Source: Baylisascaris procyonis
Taxonomy: Eukaryota > Nematoda > Chromadorea > Rhabditida > Ascarididae
NCBI GenBank assembly: GCA_037389465.1
Contig: JAZARR010000082.1
Span: forward strand, 4,142,501-4,206,500
Length of the DNA stretch: 64,000 nucleotides
Direction of reading: 5' to 3'
Position 1 is the first letter of the stretch. Every line of letters begins with the position of its first letter. This document shows, piece by piece, positions 1-12,789 of the stretch. Both the position numbers and the translations under genes were made by a program. The notes below the pieces were generated by a model, which saw only the letters and a program-made list of their open reading frames with translations, ran no database searches and was not told where the DNA came from.

Positions 1-3000
1 ATGTAAATCAGTAGGCAATAGGGAATAAAGGAGCGCCTTCAGCAATGAAACACGGAAAAAATTCCGGCAATGGCTCATCTTTCATCGCTTAACTGCAGAG
101 TCGTTTGCAATTATCGACTGGAAAGGCTTCATCAGTAGGCCATCGAGTGATGATATCATGTAGGATTGTGGGGCTACTTCAATGAACTTCCACGGAAAAA
201 AGAAAATCCAGCATAACACACCTGCGCGACCGGTAATCAAAGGATGGTAAACCATAAAACTATTTCAGCAAATCAAATAAGGCCTATATCACAAATTTTC
301 CGGACATCTGACTCTATATGTGGGGCTAAATTTAGTGGCTGAAAATAGTCGACGATGATATAAACCAATATCGTAAAAATATGTTCCACTTCAAAAATCT
401 TCGATCTGACCGGTAAAGTAAGCGCCTATGTTCTTTAGCTTATCATCCTTCCGGAAAATGAGCCCATGGCAGATGGAATACACTAACGCTCGCAAACTTT
501 TTGTGGCCATTATCCGTTTACTTCAAAAATAATAGTTAGCGGCGCATTCATATTTCGGTGCTGATTTCTGAATTAGCTTCATCAGTTAACAAGCAACGAT
601 GCAAAAACAGTGCAAAAACTTCACTATTTCATGGATTCCGATAAGTGGAACGCAGTTATGCCAACTCTGCAAGTTAGCTTCATTTACTTTTGTTACTTTT
701 ATGTTACTTCACGGACACCAAAAAAACGTCGTCGTAATTAAATTTAATGTTTAGCGCTCGAAACTCCTTGAAAACAACGCTACGTCATTAAAAAAGCTCG
801 TAAAAAAGCTAATAGTAAGTGCATGATCAGAGTTGACTTCCAAAAATATATTCACGAAAAGAGATAGTATGATAGATGCAAACCAATCATGGCTCACATT
901 GATTGCATCTGTTGTTCAGGAGTCAACACTGATTTTGGAGTTAACATTGGTTCACTGAACTCCTCGCAGTTCAGATACTGCCAATTTATCAGTGTCTACA
1001 TTCGCCGAAACTGAACGATCTTTGAGAGAGAAACTATAAGAGTTGTGACCGAAGAACGGATATTTAATTCGACAAAATGGTCGCCTGCCCTATACAGTTT
1101 CTTTATTTTATACTAAAAAAAGCTACCGAGGCATTTCTAGTTAAAATCTTTGCGTACTTATATGCTGTGATCTTGCGTTTTCAATTTGCCTCTAGGAACG
1201 CAACATGCGTATGTCAGTTAAACGGGAATAGTCAGCTATAAATTAAACGGGAATAGTGCCCCTGCAAGGTAAGCCAAAGAAGATAAGAGCATACAGATGG
1301 ATCGAATGACTGCTCAGTATGTATCGTGAGGCTAGAATGAGGCAGAATTGGGAGCATATAAAACGAATTGATGTCCTCATGCATTCATTTAAGCTTCTAG
1401 ACTGCTCTTGAGGCGAAGTTAGCCGTTGGATTGGGTGAGGCGATCGGCGGCGGCGTGGAGTTCGCAGGGCGAGATTACGAGATCGCGCCAACGATCGAAG
1501 CTATCCTTGTGAACAAGTCCATACTTGTTTACCACCTTATCGTAAAACTTTGATAAACTGTTCGCCTTTATACTTTTGACGTCTCGCAAATTACCCGATC
1601 GCAGCTCGACAGGTCCATATCCTCGAGGAGATCTGGGCGACTAGACGAGCTAAAGGGGGCTGATCGTTACACTGTATCTACCTGTCGTGCTCATATCTAC
1701 CTGTCGAGCAATTTCAACTCAACAACTACTAAAGCAACAGCTAAGAAATTTTACGGGTATAATTCGCATCATAGCTATACCAACCATATCAGCAGCATTC
1801 AATTAATCACTCAGCGACTAATATCGAAAAAATTGCAACCATTTAAGTTTGCTCTAAACTTGTATGCTTTTCACAAACGTTTCGATTTCCATTTTAAAGA
1901 AATCAAAGAAAAAAGTGATTTATATGAGGGAAAATTTGTGCAAGTGACCAGATCGGTTCAGATATGGATTCACTATGTGGATTTTCATCATTTTTGGTTA
2001 TTTGGTTAATTTCGCGAGTGAAATTGCACAGGCCATACTTCGAAGTTGTTTTTCACTACCATGAAAATTGAGCATAATTATTCAGCTTCATTTTTATTTG
2101 ACTGCAGTTGGAAATGTTTCAGCGCTTTTTCATGCTGCTAGTCGATGTTCTGATTGGTGAAAAAAAGGCTTCTGAGTAATTAAATTCAAAGGCTATAAAT
2201 ACAAATACTTAAAAATGAACAATATAGCCTTCGTATTAAGTCTCGACGAATGAAGATTTGCTGAGTTTTTTGGGGGGAAGGAACAGAAGTAGTGGTTAGC
2301 AGAACAACCCCAAATTTTGTGCAGTGGAGCAGGAAAAAACGAGGAAAATAACACTTCAATAGATAAATATAAAAATGTTCGATAAAATGTTCTCAAAGCA
2401 GCGCATTACTGATAAAAATATCGCTTTTTTATGCTCTACTTCGATTCAATCAGCTTCTTTTTGTCTGTTGACAGCTAAATCATTAATATCGATATATCTT
2501 TGCTAATCTGAAACGCCTAAGAGAAGTACTTCTAAATTATTAAGCAATAACTAATTATTAAATAACAAACTACAACTTATTTCTTTGAAATTTTTGAGAA
2601 CTTTCTCTCACATCACTATTCACTAAAATTTCAAAAAAAAAAGTTTCAACTTGTCTATCATTTTGCAACTTTTCTCCATTATCACCTCGGAAGCGTCCGA
2701 AAAAAAACAGCAAAGTAGTATGAAGAAAATATATGTAAAGTTGGAAGTGCAAACGATACAATAATTTTTGACATCACATATACAAAACAGAACGATGAAA
2801 AAAGAGCGAAAGAGATCAGCAGCGAGGCACTATAATTTTCGTCCCTAATTCTTCCCCTATTGATCTAAGCTCGTTAAGTTCATCAACAAATAGATCTTTC
2901 GTTGTTGCCGTATTCAATATGAATTATAATATATCTATAACGGCAATATAATTGCGCTAATTCATTCTAAAAAAATGATCAAGAGATGAATATATGCAAA

Positions 3001-3613
3001 ATAAAGGAATATTAGTTTTCTGCATATGAGCAAAAAAAAAAAAAAAGAAATCGTCAAAGAAGAGAAAATTTATGCGATTATAGGAAATTAATTCAATTTT
3101 TTTTTTTCACCACTAATGGATCAAATGATGATAGCTTAAAAGAGGATTAAGAGTGTGGCGAATAAATGAAATCCCCCAAAAAACAATGCTCAGTATCTTT
3201 TAGCATTTTTTGAATAAATTATATTTTTTTTCAATGGTTTTGCATTTCACAGCTAAGCAAACAAACCACTAAAATTGTGAGTAATTGAAAACTGCTACAG
3301 TAAAGAGTAAACAGATAGGAAAAGGAAATTAGAAGCTATTGTTCCTATATTTCTATACTTATATTAATGAAGTGAAATATGCTGACTATAATATCTTGCA
3401 TTTTAATTTATGGAAAATCTGCGGAAATCTGTGAAAAATTTGATAAATACCCTCTAAAATGATACTTCATAAATTGTGGAAAATTTTTCATCAATATCGA
3501 CGCTAAATTGGAGGCATGAAACTCGCTGCAAATCGAGGCAAATATATGGCAAATTTGATTACACCTCAGGATTAGGTTCAAGCTCAAGCTCGAGATCAAA
3601 TTTAAAATGAGGA
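1..3613. other. 3' flank of synaptotagmin gene, no gene seen outside the LTR
   Basis: AT-rich DNA with poly-A/T runs. Apart from the LTR-like block at about 1341-1671, the short ORFs have no recognisable content. Confidence 0.5.
1341..1671 (+). mobile_element. Diverged LTR-like element, copy 1 (solo or remnant)
   Basis: This GC-richer block aligns by eye with the reverse complement of 36815-37127. Shared landmarks in the same order are a GGGAG-ATATAAAA promoter-like box (TATA at about 1356), GGCGTGGAGTT, ACGATCGAA, ATCCTTGTGAAC, a degenerate GATAAA poly(A)-like box, GACGTCTCGCAA, GAGATCT, and a terminal GTTACA. A TATA box, then a poly(A)-type box, then a CA end is the order found in LTRs. 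No gag/pol reading frame is nearby. The 5' boundary is uncertain and no convincing target-site duplication was found. Confidence 0.6.
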
Positions 3614-5624
3614 TTAGTCGTCATTGAACGGCATCAATGTATGCCATTGTGCAACAGATCGTCGTGGCGTTGCAAGCATATCTTGCCATTGTTTTAGTGC
3701 TACTCCGTTTGCGTTATTTCCGATGATAACGTGACCAATTCGTTCATTTGAGCCAACACGATCGTAATCTGATACGGTCACTTGCAAATGAACACGCTGA
3801 AATTTATATAAACAATATTTCGTTAGTGACTAAACTGCTTGCAAACGCATTAAACGATGTATTGCGTCATACGCAATCTCAATTACAATATCTGCTGTAC
3901 ATATGCAATCTCATTTGTAATATGCACAATTATTATGGAAACGAGAAGTAATTGTGACATTGATCATGCAATAAAACTTTTTCATCAGTATGCTTATTGA
4001 TGAAGAAATTTTATGCATGAAAAATTCAATCAATCGCATAAAAATTTCGCAGCAAATTCCCGAAACAAAGAAATCATTTTGCAGCAGCTGCTCCTCGCCA
4101 TCCCCCTTCATTCAATATCCCTTATGGGGATCACAGATTTGGGATGTGTTAGATTAGCAACATTCCCTACAGTCACAAGTGCCTCTTAGCATTAAACATT
4201 ATGACCAAAGACTCGATAAAAAAGAGCGTTATTTGGGAATGAATTGGCTAGATGCAATATCAGTAATAATGCATCTCAGATAATAGACTAAATGAAATCT
4301 GCAAAACATTATAAAATGAATAAATAATTGCTAACTAACCTGCATTTTTTCCGGAGTAACATCGAAACTGAATGATTCATTATAATACGGATTCAATGTT
4401 TTCATCTTAATTGTTGTTTTCTTCTTTTCCAAACGTTTATTTTGCATCATTAGATAAATTTTTACATATGGATCTGAAAATAAATAAAATATCATTTTTG
4501 GGGAATATTTTGCTCTTATTGTTGTAATCTCTTGGTTTTAACCATTATTAGCTTTCATTTTCTTGCCAATAAATTTCAGAAATTGTCTCACAATCTTAGA
4601 TTATAGTCCTCGTTTGAATTTTTTAGAAGACTATTGCTATTCAAAATTTGTTCAAAACAGCGCTTGTTTACCTCTACTAGGTGGGCCAAATCTATGCTCG
4701 GTTGGTGCTGCATTTTTCTGTGTTATGCTATCATCCCCTCTGAGATAAAGTCGATGATGATAGGATGGTTGAATATTATTACTTTCATAACTACTTGGAA
4801 ATAGATAAAGAAGACCTTTAATACCGCCCGATATAAAAGATTGCATATGAAGATATAAAGATTACGCTAGCAATTGATAAGTTCTGCTTTCATTAATGTT
4901 GTGATGTTTGATTGGACGATGAAAATGCTAAGATGAGACTTGTTCGCTTATTCACAGTAATTTTAGTAATTTTCAAAGAAATCACAATTAATTACAAATA
5001 GAGAATTGACTTTGAATGAGAAAATTTTTTCTGTTTTTGATATACTATAATAAATGAAAGCCAAGAATATTGAAGCCACAAGAAACGATGCATAAAGCTC
5101 TCATCATTGGTATATTTCAATCACTGAAAAACACGTCTCTTTCAATGGGCATTCATTTAAACTCTTCCCGAAAGAAAAATATGCCTAACTTCCAGCACCC
5201 CGCTTTTTCACTCAAATCCCGCTTATCTTTCCTTCGTTGCTTCATCTTTGAAATAAAATTTACTTGTCTTGAGCAATAAATGGAATAGTCCCCCCCCCCT
5301 CTCTCTCATAAAGATAGAGAAATTTCCACGGAAATAAATGGAAGGAGGCAAAGAAAAATTGTAAAGGAAATGAAAAAAATGCATATAACAAATCAGGAAA
5401 AAGATAAAGTTTAGCAAGGTCTCAACCAGAGATTAAACAAGATACATTAAGAAGGATGAACCGCGAAGTAAAATAATGATAAAATTCAAAAAAAGCCTCA
5501 ACAAACCTGATAGCCCAAGGACGTCCATCTTTTTAAGATTTTTGCATTCCATTACCACAACCGATAGTTTATTCTTATTTGGGACATAACGTAAAGCGAG
5601 GCATACTTCACCCAATCGATTTTC
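3614..5624 (-). other. C2B-coding exons of the synaptotagmin gene
   Basis: Exon 5624-5507 begins [15 protein letters not shown] and ends after LGLS with one base of the Asp codon. Exon 4473-4340 completes Asp and reads [18 protein letters not shown], ending PEKMQ with donor GTTAGT. Exon 3796-3614 begins [13 protein letters not shown] and ends with the stop. The acceptor of 5624-5507 is TTTTGAG, an unusual G before AG; upstream AGs in the right phase either hit a stop or add a 12-residue Lys-rich insert at a position where C2 linkers normally run straight on. Confidence 0.92.
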
Positions 5625-6078
5625 CTCAAAATATTTTCCAATTTTTCTTTTTTTTTGCAACTTTTACTAAAACAAAGTGATTAAAATATTTTCATTGCGT
5701 CATATTTGAGATTTCCTATTTCATTTTATATTCAGTTGAATTGTAGTGAATATGTGAATAGAATTGTAAGAAAAGTGAAACAAAAAAGCGAAGACTCACT
5801 TAAGTGTAGTGTACAAATTATGCGACATTAATATATAAAGAAGCGTAAATGCGAAACTTTAACCTCTGACCTATTTGAAAGTATTAGTGAAGAGTAATAT
5901 AATCGAATAATTTGCCCACATTTGTACCCATATGAGCACTGAAAGTATAGTGAAAAAAAAAGAAAGAAAAGAAAAGCAATCGAACCGGTGGTGACTCAAT
6001 AAGATCATTGCGTTCAATTGTTGTAGCGAGATCCACTTTCCCCAAAGGCACAGAAATTTGACCAATCTGAAAGTTATA

Positions 6079-6148
<70 letters not shown>

Positions 6149-8242
6149 AAGAAAATAACGGCAATGTGCGTCTATATACGGTTTCTGATTCTTTATATAC
6201 ATAAAGGTGGCGGATACCGATAGTTATATGGTATCAATAATATGAAACAAAAATTTATTCTGTTATGCTGCAAACACAATTGAGAAAAGTTGAAACGATT
6301 AAGTGCGACAACATTTGAAGCGATGCTGAAAAGTTGCTCCTAACTCTATTCGTACCTTCCCCTCCCCGCTCCCCTTCCCCTCATTCACCTGAAATGTCAT
6401 TTCCCTTGATTTGATCATTTCTAGAATTCAACGAATAATCAAAAAATTTAGAGTTTCACATACCTGATCATGCTTTCCAAATCGATCAAAATCAAAAACA
6501 TTCAAAACGAGTGTTTGCCCACTGATTTCATTATACGGCACCTAAAATATGATCACTTTAAAAATGCAACAAGCTTTAGAATCGTCGAAAAGATCAAATC
6601 CTCAGAATTTAATTCTATTCACGTTTCGAACTTTAATAAAGAGATATATTTCAACCTAATAAGACCTTGTCAATAAGTCTTAGCCTAATTAGATTCTATT
6701 TTTTTTTTTGAATGCGTCGGAAATAATCTCATGCAAATGCGACGGTGGTAAATCTCATCAATAGTATCGCAAATCTGCTATAGTGATTCCAATTTCCTTT
6801 CATTCACTGAGTGATAGTAGTGTTAAGCTGATAAGAATCTATAATGATTTAGAATCACAGAAAGCTGTGAATAAGACAAAAGATAATGAGTGAATTTGCG
6901 TTCTCTTAACGTATATTGGTTACCGATGCAAATATTAAACGCACAAACGAAATCACTTGATGAGCATTGAAATATAACGGATATAATGGATTGTTTAATA
7001 TGGATTAAAGAAGAGAAATTAATAAAATAATGAAGAAATTGCAAAAAAAAAATTATTAAGATAGAAATCACCTTAAATATGAAATTTTCATTGAAAATTG
7101 GATTCAAAGATTTTCTCTGTACTTTTGTTTGAAATTTTTTCTTCTTATCAGGAAGAAGAAATAATTTCACGTAGGGATCCGATGTGCCACCAAGATCCAT
7201 TGCAGGTAATTCCTCTGCTTTTACAATTGTAACTGTCAACTGCAATAAACTTTTAACTATTAGCAATAAATAAAAATTTTCGATTTGCTATTTGCGTTTG
7301 AGCGGAAATATTGGCTGAACCTATAGTTTTCTATGTGAACAAATCGTCATCTTTGATGTCGACGTTGACCGTTGCAGGTAGTATTATAGAAATGTGCACC
7401 ATAGAAGAAAGATGCTTTGAGATGTTATTTATCATTCAGCTAATCTAATCAGATTTGGCTAATCAGATCAATCAATTATCGACAAATTATTCGAAATATT
7501 TAGAAAATATACTTATATCTTTAGTGATCTGATCACTCCTACGATTTCTGTTTTTTTTTTTTTTTTTGCAAACGAGCCGTTTCTTCCTTAAGCATAATTT
7601 AAAATGACTTGAGCGGTTACAAAAAAATATGCAAATAGCAGTCAATGACCACTCAGATGATGATCAACATAAAATTTAATAATAAAAAGCTTACGGCATT
7701 TTTATCGAAATCATAATCGAGATTATAGGAAAGCCTTCCAAGGAATTTCTTCTCTTTCTCGTCTTCTTTTTTCTTACTTGACGATGAACTTTTCACTGGA
7801 CTCGTCTCTGCTGAAATCTACTTTTTTTTAAAGTATTGTATTACCAATTGAATTTTGAATACGGCAATGTGTTCAGCCAATAAAAATTCAATCAAATAAA
7901 AAAAATTTCACTATTACAAAGTTTGGCTTTTTAATTATTCGATTTCCCTAAATATTTGTTGAAATTATCCCAACAGAAAAAAAAATATTTTACTTCTTCT
8001 CTTATTGAACTAAAATTGAATGTGTTCAATTTTCTAGTGAGCAAATGAATCGAAAATTCTTTATATTTTAATTTCTGGAAATATATTGACATAGATTGCC
8101 ATAATTTGTCGCTAATATATTCCCCACAGAGCTATATCCCGTAATTTACGTAAAAATAACAGTTGCTCAATGGTGCGCGAGACTAGTTTAAATAAGAATC
8201 TTAAAATAAATCATCCAACAAACCTTTCGTCCAAGAGAACAT
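3614..8242 (-). CDS. Synaptotagmin-family protein, tandem C2A-C2B, 8-exon model (298 aa)
   Basis: Exons on the minus strand, 5' to 3': 8242-8224 (coding part), 7810-7695, 7239-7072, 6541-6464, 6066-5986, 5624-5507, 4473-4340, 3796-3614. They join in frame to 298 codons plus TAA. Synaptotagmins bind Ca2+ and acidic phospholipids through two C2 domains and trigger SNARE-mediated vesicle fusion. C2A is about residues 29-153, with all five loop aspartates visible (D60, D66, D118, D120, D126) and the motifs GGTSDPYVK and [11 protein letters not shown]2B is about 157-296 with D188, D194, D248 and D250, the basic strand [11 protein letters not shown], and the C-terminal WHTL motif (289-292) that marks synaptotagmin C2B. 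The fifth C2B acid is Glu256. The usual transmembrane segment was not found; exon 1 encodes only MFSWTK plus a split Ala codon. A Ser/Lys-rich linker precedes C2A. Family identity is secure from exon 2 onward; exon 1 and the paralogue (SNT number) are not. An ATTAAA at 3407-3402 could be the poly(A) signal. Confidence 0.9.
4672..4846 (-). other. Candidate alternative exon inside the synaptotagmin gene
   Basis: A 58-codon minus-strand frame begins with ATG at 4846-4844 and ends GPPSR plus one G at a consensus donor (GTAAAC at 4671). The leftover G has exactly the phase needed to join exon 4473-4340 (Asp-Pro-Tyr-Val). There is no in-frame acceptor before the ATG and an in-frame TAA lies upstream, so it could only be a first exon from an internal promoter. 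It matches no known domain and may be coincidence. Confidence 0.25.
5986..7810 (-). other. C2A-coding exons of the synaptotagmin gene
   Basis: Four exons encode the linker and C2A. 7810-7695 (phase 1 in, phase 0 out, donor GTAAGC) gives the Ser/Lys linker and the first beta strands. 7239-7072 encodes the first Ca2+ loop and the Lys-rich strand (PDKKKK). 6541-6464 encodes the third Ca2+ loop with DFDRFGKHD. 6066-5986 encodes the last strands and the C2A-C2B linker ending ESPP. Every junction is phase 0 inside the domain. A (TA)n array (6080-6147) sits 13 bp upstream of the acceptor of the last of these exons. Confidence 0.92.
6080..6147. repeat. (TA)n microsatellite in synaptotagmin intron
   Basis: An uninterrupted TA tract ends 13 bp from the acceptor of exon 6066-5986. 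Length changes here could affect branch point spacing. Confidence 0.95.
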
Positions 8243-8278
8243 ATCCTTATTTCAACGACTAGGCCATGCATACAGTGC
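8224..8278 (-). other. Candidate 5' exon of the synaptotagmin gene (leader plus start codon)
   Basis: A 55-bp segment lies between a good acceptor (ATATATTTCAG, minus strand) and a good donor (AAAG then GTTTGT). It contains ATG at 8242-8240 and leaves a single G, the phase needed by the next exon at 7810, giving MFSWTKAETS. An in-frame TGA precedes the ATG, so it would be a start exon. The acceptor before a short leader would suit spliced-leader trans-splicing, which is widespread in nematodes. It may instead be an alternative start, with transmembrane-encoding exons further upstream that I could not see. Confidence 0.45.
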
Positions 8279-11016
8279 CTGAAATATATTAATTCATTAA
8301 AAGACATTTTTTTCTAAATCGCTATATTATATAGGCCCGATATCGCATCAGACACATAAAATCGCTATCAGAAAGTTGTGAATCATAACTAATGAATTGA
8401 TGCAATATTGAATTATAGATCGACCTTAAAACCTATAAATGAAGATTCTTTTTCCTCTCCTTCTTAAAATTGGTTTTTGAGGGATTTTTTCGCAATTTCG
8501 AGGGGCGATGTGAAGTTAGGAAAAAACTGTTTTCACTACCAATTTATAGCGAATAAAATATGACAACAGTTATATCAAACTCAAATTTTTATATTACTTA
8601 AAAATTCTCCTACTTGCACTACTCAAAATAAAATCTATTATAGAATAATTGAGATTATATGCATATAATAATTCAGCTTGTAGAATGAATGAAAATGCCT
8701 CAGGTGAAATCAGCATAAATTCGAAAAAATTCTTGAAATTATTCACAAAAAGAGTGACGATTATGACTGAGAGTGCACTAGATAGTTGCTGTAGTAGTCA
8801 AACTTTATTGCTGTGAAATAGTCATAGAGCCAGATAGTAATGAGCAACATTCGACTGGGGCAAGAATCTACCTTTTTCACGCTTTCCTTCACTCGATTTC
8901 TTAACAAAGAAAAACTATCTTGTGCACATAATTATACACATCCTGAAATTGATTAGCTGCATAAGGTTTGCCTATGCTGATCCATTTAGACTGTCAATAA
9001 GATGGCTATCGATAACATTAGCATATGCGTCGTTCTCGTAATGCGCCATTCAGTTGCATAGCATTAAGAAAAATAATTGTCGTGCCTAATCGAAGTGTAC
9101 ATTATAGCCAATAAATTTCGTGACATTAGTTTAATTAATTCTCAAGTTTAAATTAATAGATAAATAAATAGACAAGCGTTGAATAAGGATACGCATAAAT
9201 GCACGACATAGCCGTGATGTGTTTTCTGAATGAAAAATTGCAGGGGGAAATTATTAAGTATGAACGAGAACGGAAACAATGGACCCTTTGTTGAATTTAT
9301 ATCATTTGGTTTGAAAATAAAACAAATTTTTAATAAAAGATTTATTATACGAGTAGTCGAATCATTTGAAGTGTAGATGCTTTATTGTGCTTATTTCATC
9401 GTTCGATGAAACTTATTACATGGTCTAAGAAATTAATTTAGTGAAAAATTTAGTGAAAAACGCTCTTGCAATCATAAATAAACACTATAATGAAAACGTA
9501 CGCGATGAGATTTCCCTCCTCTCCCCCCTCCCCTCCCCCCACTCACTACTCTGCTATCTATATCTTTCGTCATCTATGTGCATTAAGACCATCTTTCGAA
9601 GCACATTAAATCTAAACTGTACAGTGTGTAACTCTTAATCTACCAACAGTTGCAGTACACTACTTTCTATACAAATTATTACTCTATAACAAATGCTGGA
9701 GCAGATTTAGTCAACGCAAATGTGAAAAATGCAAAGCAATGTGACATCCATAAAGAGCAATTATTATACTTTCGAAACACAAATGAAATAGAAATAAAAC
9801 GAAATTAATTTTATTGGCCGTTTATTGTTTTAATAAAAGGACACAATCAAGACAAGTAAGATAGGATTTTTAGAAAAGGAATTGAAATAAAATTTGAAAT
9901 GAAGATTTGATTAATTTTAATTTTAAAGTATGGGCATATGCCCGATGAAATTATGGCATTGTTTAACAGTAGTTTCCCTCTTTGAGTTTATTATAGCGCC
10001 TCATTAGTTGGTCATTGATAATATTCTCCAACGAGTAAAACAATGCATAAAAATGAGGAATAAATTGTGAAATTATTCGATGGCGAATTGCACAATCCAT
10101 GCATGAACTTTTCAAGTCCATAAAAATGACACAAATTGGCACGATAACAGCATGGTGAGGGTGTCCGCTAAGTTCGCTTAGAAAAGGATTTAGGTTAACT
10201 CGAATTCAGATTGTGCCCCTCGAGTATTTTTTAATTAATAAGCGCTAAGCATAACAAACGATTGTGTTATTTAGCATACTTTTTTGTTATCTCGATAAAA
10301 CCGCTAACGGAAGATAAGAAAACTGCTACAATAAAATAACTTATTATGACGCAGCAATCAATATAAGCTAGATTTTCACACGAAAAATTAGACAACTATC
10401 CTAAAACAGTTGTGGATTTTTTTTTTTTGATACTTTAGACGAAGTTAATAAACGCTAAAAATGTTGTGAGTTTAAATAGTTTCATCGATGAAAGAGTTGA
10501 AATAAATTATCGTCAGACTAAATTTAATTACAACTCAATGAAGAGTCACTAACAAACAACACGTAATCAAATTAGAATACTTCAGACTTCTTCGGCAAAC
10601 TTAATTGCTTGCTCGAAGTGAAATTTTGAAATATTAATGCATTATTCAATAAAGGAAATTAGAGTAAATCATTCTACAACGATATAAATGTTGCCAATAA
10701 ATAAATATTGTTATTAAAATATTTTGATAAAACAAGCATAGATGAATTGAAATTGATTAATTAATGCTAACTAAAGAATGAGAAAATCGTTGAAGGAAAA
10801 TAAATTTTCAACAATAAACGATTTCATAAACGATTGAGACTAGCAAATGCAATGCATTATCAATATGATTAATAAACTTATCGGTTGTTAACACTCTCGG
10901 AATTGCAATAATGCCCTCATTTTGCTTTTTTTAATTGAAGTGGTGAGTGACGCAAACCTCGCCGATCGGTTAATGTTGACAACTTCCGGCTAAGTTGAGA
11001 AATGCCGCTTCAAATG

Positions 11017-11176
<160 letters not shown>

Positions 11177-12789
11177 GCCTTCAGGTGATGTAGATAAGTT
11201 CTGTCCAATATTCCGCACACATCGATAAGCACAACTCTGTCTAACTTGTCATATTCTTCAAGAGGCTTCTCTGATTGCCGATACGAAATTTATTTAGAAA
11301 CATAAAGTTTGATTTATTAGTTGCAAATCGATGAGTAGCTAATGCGAATTTCAGAAAAAATCGGTTTCGGAAAAGGAAAAATACATTGCGACTTCGTGAT
11401 TCAATTTGAAAAAAATGATAAACAGGTGCTACCAAAGAGAAAACTATTCATCCTCCTGTTCACTATCCTATGAATATTCACCTATTTAACGTAATATTCT
11501 CTCAACTATCTGTAGCACTATTTGATAATATCCTCTCAACTATCATACACGATAATAAGTTGACTCTCTTCAATTGGGAATTTCTTTTTCAGTGCAACTT
11601 GAGAAGAGCAATTATGACTGCTTGAGACGCCAATTTGTGATAGCCTTTGTAAACCCATGAGGCAAATAAATTCATGAAATCGATAGAGCGATACATGAAA
11701 AATGTGGATGATATATAAGTGCAGAACGACAACGCACAACTCTCGTCTCATAATCAATGTGCAATTTAAAATGCGATCTTTGCAGCTTTCTCACACGAAC
11801 TGTCTGTGTTTTTCAGCTATCAGGGAAGAGTTGCCTGAATAGTTTGAAGGGTCGTTCGAAATCTCGAGGATAAGATGCCCAAAGTTTTCGACAAGCAATA
11901 AAAATCAATAAAAATCTTTAACATTCTAGTGTTTACATCTACATTATATTTTAAATTGTACAGAAATCTCTCATGTCAACAATAGAAATGATCCTAGTAA
12001 AGTCTGACAACTTGATTTCAGGTCTTGCGAGGAAAACAGACTGACCCTCATTCTTGCAAAATAAATTGAAAACTTTCTTCTGCATTTGCTCAAGGATGAG
12101 AAAATTCCTGTAAAACACATTAGCGCTTAAAAACTCGCTGCAATCTGGACTATGCTTTTATTGAGACCGGTAAGGCTAAGAAAGAGGTCTTATTAAATGG
12201 CTCTCTTCTTTCCCTTCGGCATGCAATGCCACTAAAATATTCTAATATTTGTAATATCTATGAGATTGAAGTTGCTATCACTGAAATGGTAGCGCATTGC
12301 TTATCGAAAGCTAGACCTATAAGATTCAACGGTTATCTACATTACTACCTCAGTGCTTTTTTGAATTTATCAGCGCAAATTACTACTCGTTGAAGTATAA
12401 TAGACAAGTTCGAAGTGAAGCACTAAGGCCGATATTAAATGCGAACCAGTGCAATAAGGATAAAGCGATGCGATCTCATGCACCGATCGTCGCAATTTGT
12501 GTCTAGCATCATGCGAATAGTCGGCTGATGTGCACAATTAATTATTACTATGGTCGGCCATGTTTGCATTTTTCGTAGATGGTGGTACATTCGCCTTTTT
12601 TGAGGTGTTTTTCCTCAGATCCCTAGCTAGCTCTTTGCTAAAATATCGATAAATTATTAACGAGAACACCTAATTTGTTTTACCATTTCCCACAATTCAT
12701 CTCTGCAATAATTCAATCAATCATTTTTATTTGATTCTGCTAAGTAATTCGCTTCGCAATGACGTATGATGGCGATGTTTCGTGTGAGA

